Positions 57,000 to 64,000 of a stretch of 64,000 nucleotides of DNA are shown in pieces. The translations under genes and the position numbers were made by a program. Numbering within the stretch: position 1 is the stretch's first letter; each line of letters starts with the position of its first letter. The notes below the pieces were generated by a model. The model worked only from the letters and a program-made list of their open reading frames with translations, was not told the origin of the DNA and made no database searches. Source of the stretch: Triatoma infestans (taxonomy: Eukaryota > Arthropoda > Insecta > Hemiptera > Reduviidae). The stretch lies in NCBI GenBank assembly GCA_011037195.1, contig JAAEAF010001116.1, positions 149,116 to 213,115 on the forward strand, given 5' to 3'.

Positions 57000-57925
57000 A
57001 TGCGGATCATAATCCCGTCGGATGGTCGAAGACACCTGGGTGACTAGGGCCGCAGTGTTTGGACCAAAGAATAGACATTTAGAGTCTGTGGATAAATTTT
57101 CCAGCATCATGCAGGCGAAAATTCAAGCAATCGGAAGATGTGTCCAGTTTAACCTCGCAGCAAACCAATAGCCAGGCCGCCATTAAAGCACTGGAGCTTA
57201 TATGTTATCAGTTCAAAATGGTATGGGAAGGTATTTTTTTGGAAAGGGGCCTGAACCCTTCTGTCGAATAAGCGAACCAGTCTCTTCAAGAAGAGCTCAG
57301 AAATGACAATCGGAAGATGTGTCCAGTTTAACCTCGCAGGAAACCAATAGCCAGGCCGCCATTAAAGCACTGGAGCTTATATGTTATCAGTTCAAAATGG
57401 TATGGGAAGGTATTTTTTTGGAAAGGGGCCTGAACCCTTCTGTCGAATAAGCGAACCAGACTCTTCAAGAAAAGCTCAGAAATGAGGAGGAAGTGGAGAG
57501 AGCACAGCTCTGGAAACTTCTCCTAGGAATGAAGCAGGTTAAGGACCTGACTGAGCGGTTCTAACCAGAAAAGAACTGAAGCGTGCATAAGTCTGAGTAA
57601 AAATTAGCTTCGCATGCTGACGGTTTCCTTGCGAGCCACTGTAGAATCATAGAGCATTTGAAGAAGCTAGGCCTTAAAACACGACAGCATCTGCAGATTC
57701 TATGAGGAAATGGAGGAAAGACTCCAATACAGGTATATTTGTAAATACAGGTAGTAATTTTGAATGCAGTCCTCCTGACAGACTGCGATGCTCTCCGAAG
57801 ATTCGGAGACCTGAGCTGTTCGAAAGTGTTTGAGGAAGATATTCCCTCCCTAGAACCTTCCCAGATTCTGAGATTTTTCAGAGATCATAATGTGGAATGG
57901 CCAATGGTCTCACCTTGACACCAGT
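57000..57925 (+). pseudogene. RNase H-type LINE tail with internal tandem duplication
   Basis: Frame pieces: DTWVTRAAVFGPKNRHLESV, then SSIMQAKIQAIGRCVQFNLA (FQAEI.AI.. motif), then in another frame NSQAAIKALELICYQFKMVW (SDSQAAIKAL motif; the first Asp is changed). The sequence skips the WVPGHxG...GNExAD part and continues with GPEPFCRIS. Later blocks are RAQLWKLLLGMKQVKDLTERF (W.xLxGxxQxKxL), LASHCRIIEHLKKLGL (LTGHCxLxxHLxxLGL) and CDALRRFGDLSCSKVF...LRFFRDH, the terminal knuckle remnant and end. So the polyprotein C-terminal order is kept, but stops, frameshifts and a deletion of the RNase H end destroy it. A 179-base unit (57128-57306, 57307-57485) is duplicated in tandem. Confidence 0.8.
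57128..57485 (+). repeat. 179-bp tandem duplication
   Basis: Two adjacent units of 179 bases (57128-57306 and 57307-57485), each starting CAATCGGAAGATG and ending CAGAAATGA. I count only about three substitutions, so the duplication is much younger than the decay of the surrounding pseudogene. Confidence 0.95.
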
Positions 57926-58119
57926 GGACTGGCACAATAGACTTCTTTTTGTCGCAGTGCTTTATTATACCAATCAAACAAAAAAAATCTCGTAATGTAT
58001 CTTAATATTATGCTTAATATTATACTTAATAATATTAGGATCCATATATTATGCATTTTAGAAAAAAACTTGACGCGGAACCCGCGAAGTCTCAAAAAAA
58101 TTTCCAATTTTTTTTTGGA
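57926..58119. other. Unassigned AT-rich tract
   Basis: Short AT-rich spacer before R1; nothing recognised. Confidence 0.4.
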
Positions 58120-58497
58120 AACCAATTAAGTAAGAGTAATACAGAATAGATTTTTAAGTTTTTAGGAATTTACTCGAATTTCTTGTAGTTTCTCGAAAAC
58201 GACAATAAAGATTTCTTTTAAACGAGGCACGCTAACTTCACAAATAAAAACATGTTACTTTTGTTTGAAACATTTCTCCAAATAATATTCTGGATAGTTG
58301 TGCCGGAATTAGTGGCGTTACATATTTCTCACTTCTTTATCTGCCAAGACTACTTGGTTGGTATTATCCCCCTCCATCTCTAATTTTATTTTAAGACAAT
58401 TACGTACAAATGGAGTCCAAAGAAATGATCAGTTTATATACTATATTTGTATTGAGAGGAGCACGAGAGAAAGTCATGTTAAGTGTGTCACACCAGA
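58120..58497 (+). repeat. R1 plus copy, 3' part
   Basis: One monomer and a 3' cap (GCACGAGAGAAAGTCATGTTAAGTGTGTCACACCAGATTTTT) leading straight into the next R1 copy: head-to-tail junction at 58498. Confidence 0.8.
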
Positions 58498-58498
58498 T

Positions 58499-59172
58499 TT
58501 TTACTTTCTCTTACTCCTAGTATCTTCTAGTAATCGTGTCAAATTTTCGATATTGAGTTTTCACCGAAAATATCCGTTTTGAGGTCCGCTGAGTCCAAAA
58601 AAGTGTTTTTTAGAAAATGGTCTGTGTGTGTGGGTGTGTTTTGTGTTGTGTATGTATGTGAACAGCTTAGCCCAAAAACGAAAACCCGTAGAAAGTTCAA
58701 ACTTGATATTCCGTTTAGGTTACGGATACGTTTTATTACAACTTTACTAAATGATTTTTTTTTTTCACTTTTTCTTCGGCGATTTTCTCAAAATGGCTCG
58801 GCTATTTTTCTTGCAAATTCCTAAAACTACACCTACCAAAGATCTTCCAACTTTTATTTAAAACATTTCTCTGGGAAAATTCATTTAAGGGCACTTTTAA
58901 GGGGAGAGGTGGGGTTATGTTTTTCTCTAAAGTGCTATCCATAGTTGATTATACAATTCTATCATCCAAACAAAATTAATTAGAAATAAATAGATGGCCA
59001 TAATTCCGAGTTTCAAGAAAATTAGTAAACCGTAAGTGCGCTTTTACTGGACAGTTTTTTTCAGTTTCGATGAATTTCATTAAATTTGATACACAAACTA
59101 TAAAATTTTGTCAATTATAATTTTGAGAATTGGAGTAAGAGAAGTTGTGTGAGTGTTTCACACCAGATTTTT
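58499..59172 (+). repeat. Full-length R1 plus copy with two monomers
   Basis: 5' cap TTTACTTTCTCTTACTCCTAG at 58499, ATTTTCGATATTGAG, TTTTGAGGTCCGCTGAG, the TGTGTGTGTGGGTGTG tract, AACAGCTTAGCCCAAAAACG, two monomers (AACTTTACTAAATG near 58740; GTAAGTGCGCTTTTACTGG near 59032), and the 3' cap GGAGTAAGAGAAGTTGTGTGAGTGTTTCACACCAG ending near 59172. Good reference copy. Confidence 0.88.
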
Positions 59173-60049
59173 TTACTTCTACTTAATTAATCTAAATAAT
59201 ATCGATGTCCAAATTGATTTTAGATCGCACACAAAATGATAGCATATTTCTTTCTCCATAAAATTAGAATATTTGGAAACATAAATATTTTTTAGGAATA
59301 AAAAAATGTAGAATTTTTGTTTGCATATGATGGATTGCGTTAGTTGTGTTTTTGATTCACAGGGAGAACTAGTATTTAACATGAATGACTCGTAACTTTT
59401 ATATAAAAAAAAAAAAAAAAAACTGCAGTTGAATATATAATGATTATGTTCAATGAAAATGTACGACCTACATAAACTCGCTGACAACTCAGATACGCCC
59501 ACAACATAAGTTTCTGTTTTTCATTCTTTCATCACATATATATACATATAGTATACGTAAAAGAAAAAATAGTACTGATTCACTCTAGGTCTTATAAGTT
59601 TATTTTTTTTTTAAATAATTTTATCTTTTTCTTGATCAAATGTGAAATTCAGTCAATTCAATATTGGATTTATATACGAATCTTATACCAAAGAGATTCA
59701 AAAAGCCTTTCTGGTCATTTCCTTAAATGAACTGATAACCTAAACGGTATATCCAAGTTTAATTTTTCTACACTTTTCCTGCATTTTGTGAGCTATTAGT
59801 TCACTCTCATACACATATGAACAGATATTTCTAATTGATTAGATTTTGACGGTAGCCTTCGTGATAAATGTGATACGAGGTAGCTATTGCAGAATAAAAT
59901 ATCAACATCCTGCGGTTTCTGGTCTTTGAGATATTTTGTTCATTTTTACAGGTCCATTCATTAAGTAAACTGTTTAATTTATTCAAGCAATCGCAAAACA
60001 TGTTTTTTTGGCGGTGAAAAACTCATTTTCGATGACACGTTCTAGTACT
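59173..60049. other. AT-rich tract without genes
   Basis: A-run of 18 at about 59404. Nothing recognised. Confidence 0.45.
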
Positions 60050-60467
60050 TTCTCTTACAGCAATAAGATAATAAAAAAATCTGCCATATTTCTCTTACTC
60101 CAATTAATACAATTTAATTAACAAAAGTTCTTTAAAATTGCAGCGTTTACAATGTTTTAGTTGATCTGGCCTAGAAAAAAAACGGTAATAGAGGTTATGC
60201 TTGTTATACCAGAGCGGAGTTGTGCGTAGTGCCTTCTGTCAAAACGAACAAAGCTTATAAAGTTTAAATTTAAACCGAACTGGCAAACCATAAAAACCCC
60301 CACTAGAAATATTTATATATGTAGATACTGATACGAAGTTAAAAGTAAGCGTTGGAACAGTTTTCGAGAAAAGCACGAAAAAATATTCAATAAAATCAGA
60401 CTATCGGTTGACAGATTTTATCCGAAACTTTCGTGTAAGATGCGGTGGTAGTATCTAAAAAGTTTTG
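60050..60467 (-). repeat. R1 minus copy, decayed
   Basis: CTTTCTCTTACAGCAATAAGATAATAAAAAAATCTGCC, CAGTTTTCGAGAAAAGCACG and TCGGTTGACAGATTTTATCCGAAACTTTCGTG, ending where the SINE 5' extension fragment begins. Confidence 0.65.
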
Positions 60468-60545
60468 CCCGCAAGAAGTGTTGCATGCAGTTATTTGGAG
60501 AGTAGTGATCCCACGGGTTACCTACCACAGCTCAGTACTTCCGTG
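60468..60545 (+). repeat. Solo family A SINE 5' extension fragment
   Basis: CCCGCAAGAAGTGTTGCATG through CCACAGCTCAGTACTT. It has no tRNA head, and a complete family A copy starts 266 bases downstream. Confidence 0.75.
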
Positions 60546-60810
60546 TACTAATTTAGCCCTGCCAATCAGGTTGGAACAGGGCTTAAGATGTTAGGATAGA
60601 AAAGTTTTGAATACATTTTATCAGGTCAGAAAGTAGGAGGAGAAAGAAGAGTACTAATCACTGCTGTCAGTGGTTAGTAACAAAAACGTATGTCCTCATT
60701 CTGTACACAATGAAGGTGGGGGTCTAATTACATATTCACATGATCTCCTTAAAAATTAAAGGGATTAGCGTTTCATTTATTTGGATACTTGGTCATTATG
60801 GTATATGCTG

Positions 60811-61199
60811 CCCGCAAGGGGTATCTGTTGCATGCAGTTAGTTGGGGAGTAACGACCCCACGGGTTACCACAGCTCAGTACCCCATACACTTCGTCAGAA
60901 CAATATACAGTACACTTAAACTAATACACTCTACCCTTTACAGATAAGGACAAACAATACAGTACACAAACTAGCATCTCCGTCCCTAGTTAATTGGTGT
61001 AAGCTAAGGGAGAAGGAAGGGATTAGCTCAGTGGTAGCGCGCTGGACTAGCAACGCGGAGGTCCTGCGTTCGAATCCAGCATGCTGCCCTTAGATTTTCT
61101 CTTCCTAGAAGCCTCTACAGCTCGCTGTCCGGTGTTGGGCAATGTTGTCTGCAGCTGGAGAACACTGCTCGAGACCGGCAGTGCACGGAGAAATCTCCG
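60811..61199 (+). mobile_element. tRNA-derived SINE, family A, copy 3, fused to a LINE tail
   Basis: 5' extension from CCCGCAAGGGGTATCTGTTG, A box TTAGCTCAGTGG at 61023-61034, B box CGTTCGAATCC at 61067-61077, body GGCAGTGCACGGAGAAATCTCCG at about 61178. It then switches without a tail to RNase H coding sequence at about 61200. Other copies continue with GGGGGCA...GATCT at that point. Confidence 0.85.
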
Positions 61200-61920
61200 T
61201 GGTTGAGGCACTCACATGGATAAAGAGCTCTGATATTGAAAAATCCAACCATGATGCACTAAAGATGACCATTTATACCGACAGCAGAATTGGACTGGAT
61301 AGCATAAAAAACATTAGGATACACACACCCTTAATTGAAAAAATCAGGAGCTTAGTTTACAGCTTGGAGGATGAGAAGAAGGTAGAAGTAAGCTTTTGCT
61401 GGGTGAAATCGCATGTTGGTCGAGAGGGTAACGAGGCCGCAGATACTCTGGCTAAGCAAGCATCCCAGGATTTAGACCTTGCAGAATCGTACAACAAAGT
61501 GCCTCGATCATATTTGAAGTCCATTTTGGCTGAAGAGAGTCATGCAAGCTGGCAAAGAGTGGGCTAATACAGAGAAAGGGCATTATACCAAGGAGTTTTT
61601 CCCCAATATAATTAGCTGAAGGACAAGTCCGCTTCAAAAACTAGGCTTCTACACTACTCAGGCTCTGAGTGGCCATGGAAAGAACCGAGACTACTTGCAT
61701 AGGTTTAAAATAATGGCTGACCCCTCATGCCATTGCGATAATCAGTCACCTCAAACTTGGTGCCACATCATTCTACAATGTCCTCTATTTGAACCACAAA
61801 GAGTGGAATTGGTGCAGTTTTGTATCTTACAGGGGATATCTTGGCCAGTTACAGATTTTGGTTTACTGGTACGAAAACAATTGTGTGCTCAGTTTATAAA
61901 ATTTCTAAAAAAATATTGAT
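61200..61920 (+). pseudogene. RNase H domain and C-terminal tail of an R1/I-type LINE
   Basis: Open frame upstream of 61200 is SINE sequence; LINE coding starts near VVEALTWIK. RNase H: IYTDSR (third catalytic Asp at residue 47 of the 141-codon frame), WVKSHVGREGNEAADTLAKQAS (His91 and the last Asp, Asp101). The first Asp/Glu motifs are lost with the 5' part. Near 61550 the frame shifts, then EWANTEKGHYTKEFFPNIIS, an in-frame TGA near 61617, LSGHGKNRDYLHRF and a knuckle CHCDNQSPQTWCHIILQC (C-x-C, H, C). The frame ends at TGA 61917-61919. The layout equals the element at 45153-45722. Non-functional, though only one frameshift and one stop are visible in this span. Confidence 0.85.
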
Positions 61921-62899
61921 TTTCAACTATTGTAATTAATTATTATTTTTAGTAACAATACATAAAAATATAATATAATGCCCTTTCTCTGTATTTTAGG
62001 AACAATATTATTTTATCTTTTCAAAACTATTTTCACACAGTTAACAGTTTGATGTAATTTAGTTTATATATTGTAGAAATATGTATTATGTTATTTTCGT
62101 CCAAATGAATTTAAATAATAAACACAATAATGACAAATAATAAGTTCTAGATATACATGTAATATAATTTATGGAGCATGTATTAAATAAACTCCCTGGC
62201 GTTAGGGTTAGACACTATACAGACCATTCGCTAAAAACATTATTTTCGTATTCATACATTTCTAGTGAAAACTCTATATCGAAAATGTGACACGATCAAA
62301 ATACTTCTAAATACTAAGAGTGATAATATAAGAATTATCTATAGGTGTTGCTTAAATAAGTTTTTATAGGTAGTATAATCTAAAATGAGATCTCTGTTCA
62401 TTATTAGGATATTTCATATATATATGGAAAAATAAAACTCATTCAAGCTAGTAGATAAAACTTAACCGGGCAAGTAACTAATGCTGTTAAGTTTTGTAAG
62501 CTCTCTTAAGTAAGAAGAAGTATAGAACTTTAGTAGTAAAGTTCACCATTACCTTGAATGCTTTACAGTTCACACCATAAGACGATGGGGGAGTTTATAT
62601 TATTGTTATACGGTGTACAGTTAAGCGATAAAGTCTATACACTGTATACTGTACAGTTTGCAGTGGTACTACCGAGTGTGGTGTTGAATTAGAATCGTTT
62701 AGAAAAGTCGAGAGCAATTTAGAGTGTGTTCACAGCTAACTTTTTAGTTCTCACAGTATACAGACTACAGTAAATGGTCCCTTACATGCTTTGAACGAAA
62801 AACGAATTTTCGTAACTTTAGATAGCCCCCAGCTAAATCACTTCTGTATGGAAAATGAGTTTTTTTTTTTATAGGAAAGTTTTAATCCTGTTCTGGGTA
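61921..62899. other. Unassigned tract with a short R1 minus end
   Basis: 62225-62335 is the 5' end of an R1 copy on the minus strand (CAGACCATTCGCTAAAAACA, GAAAACTCTATATCGAAAATG, AATACTTCTAAATACTAAGAG). The rest is unassigned. Confidence 0.5.
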
Positions 62900-63783
62900 A
62901 TAAAAAAAAATCTGATATGAAAAACACACGAGTTTCTCTTGCTGCAGTTTACACAGATTTAACTGATAACTTTCTTCAAATTTATAATTTTTAAATATTT
63001 GTATTCAATATATTAAATAAAATAAAATAACTTTTTTTTAGAAAAGCATAACAATCTCCCACCTCCCCCCCAAATTCTGTAAATGACTTTTTCTCTGAAA
63101 ATGGTTACTAACAAAACTGATAGTTATCTGTATTCATAGTCAGTGTAAAAAAATGCTTTTATGGAGAAAAAGGCAAACTGGAAAAAACTGTTCAGTAAAA
63201 ACGCACTTTGTGTCGAAGCGATTCTCTTCAAACACATAATTTTGTCAACATATTTAATTCTGTTTAATATTATTTAAATTATAGAATTGTATAATAAACT
63301 AAAATAATAGTTCAGAACAAAACATAACCCCTCCATCCTTCCCCCCACAAAATCCTCCTTAAATGAATTTTCCCAGACTGAATGTTTCAAATAAAAGTTG
63401 TAACTCTTTAATATATGTGTAGTTGATTTATCAAGTTTAAAGAAAATCGTTGGAGCCATTTTCGAGAAAAATCAAAGAAAAAAAACGAAAAATTCATTCA
63501 GTAAAGTGGTGGTACATCTGGTTGAGGAATTCTGACAAATAACTTACAGTCAGATCCTATGGTGATATCTAAACGGAAGTTTTTCGTTTTTGTGCTATAC
63601 TGTTCACTTATGTACTTACATGCACTCACATACAAAGACCATTTTCTAAAAAAACACTTTTCGGGCTCAGAGGAATGGGTGTATTTCCGGTGAAAACTCG
63701 ATAACGAAAATTTGTCACTACTACAAACGACCCTCTCACAAGTAAGAGGAATGTAAGGAGCAGTAAAAAAAAAAGAAAGTAAA
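62900..63783 (-). repeat. Full-length R1 minus copy with two monomers
   Basis: 3' cap reversed: AAAATCTGATATGAAAAACACACGAG at 62907-62934. Monomers at about 63060-63215 and 63330-63525, TTTCGTTTTTGTGCTATACTG, CTCACATACAAAGACC (no TG expansion) and GTATTTCCGGTGAAAACTCG, and the 5' cap reversed near CTCTCACAAGTAAGAGGAATG with GAAAGTAAA at 63775-63783. Confidence 0.82.
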
Positions 63784-63837
63784 TTGGCAATTTAGGTCAG
63801 CCAATGTTCGTATATAAAACAATATTTTAGTCAAATC

Positions 63838-64000
63838 CTTTTTACTTTCACTTACTTCTTGCAAGAGGAACATTGCTTGCGATCGTAACAAATTTTTCAA
63901 AATTGAGTTTTCAACCGGAAATACACGTTTTGAGGTCCCCTGAGTTAGAAAAACATGTTTGTTTTTTTTGGACCTAATTTACCTCTAACTCTCTCTTTCT
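63838..64000 (+). repeat. R1 plus copy, cut by window end
   Basis: TTTTTACTTTCACTTACTTC cap, GCGATCGTAACAAATTTTTC and CCGGAAATACACGTTTTGAGG. It forms a divergent pair with the preceding minus copy. Confidence 0.85.

Overview
This is an AT-rich, non-coding, repeat-dominated stretch of a eukaryotic nuclear genome. The kinds of non-LTR retrotransposon remnants (RNase H-bearing I/R1/Jockey-type tails, a CR1-like tail, and the RT tail common in insect genomes), the tRNA-derived SINEs and the absence of any bacterial gene organisation suggest an arthropod, most likely an insect. A hemipteran is a guess only. I found no convincing host protein-coding gene, rRNA or functional tRNA. Nearly all protein-like sequence is broken transposon coding sequence.

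The dominant component is a dispersed family, here called R1, present in at least 25 full or partial copies on both strands. Its 5' end is a short hairpin (CTTTCTCTTAC...GTAAGAG) and its 3' end carries the inverse motif (GTAAGAGAAAGT...) before a T-run. Between the caps lie one to three head-to-tail monomers of about 285-295 bp, and a TG microsatellite often sits at a fixed place near the 5' end. A related longer family, R2, occurs at about 32.9-35.2 kb (plus) and 41.5-42.4 kb (minus).

Layout: 1-7.3 kb holds R1 copies, one tRNA-SINE and two decayed RNase H-type LINE tails. 7.3-9.5 kb is an R1 copy split by a 912-bp insertion with a 10-bp target-site duplication; the insert has a foldback arm, a hammerhead-ribozyme-like motif and an RT tail. 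10-20 kb has an RT fragment, R1 copies, two minus-strand SINEs and a long unassigned tract. 20-31 kb has R1, a small MITE with an 11-bp TSD, a 30-bp minisatellite, two SINEs with an unusual 5' extension, and two foldback elements; one foldback carries hammerhead-like motifs in both arms and a SINE in its loop. 31-42.4 kb has the R2 copies, one split by a CR1-like LINE tail flanked by about 80-bp direct repeats, two SINEs with clean TSDs, and another foldback. 45 kb holds a 5'-truncated minus-strand LINE with poly(A) and TSD. 48.9-49.8 kb holds a Jockey-type RT fragment with a YADD box. 54.7-57.9 kb holds two RNase H-type LINE tails, one with a recent 179-bp internal tandem duplication. 60.8-61.9 kb is a SINE fused to an RNase H LINE tail.

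No genes work together here in an operon or pathway sense. The content is layered: R1/R2 copies form a substrate into which LINEs, SINEs and foldback elements inserted, and the target-site duplications let several insertions be ordered in time. The most interesting signals are the R1 architecture, the hammerhead-like motifs in foldback elements, the long target duplication with an unoccupied paralogue in the same window, and the SINE 5' extension upstream of its own pol III promoter.
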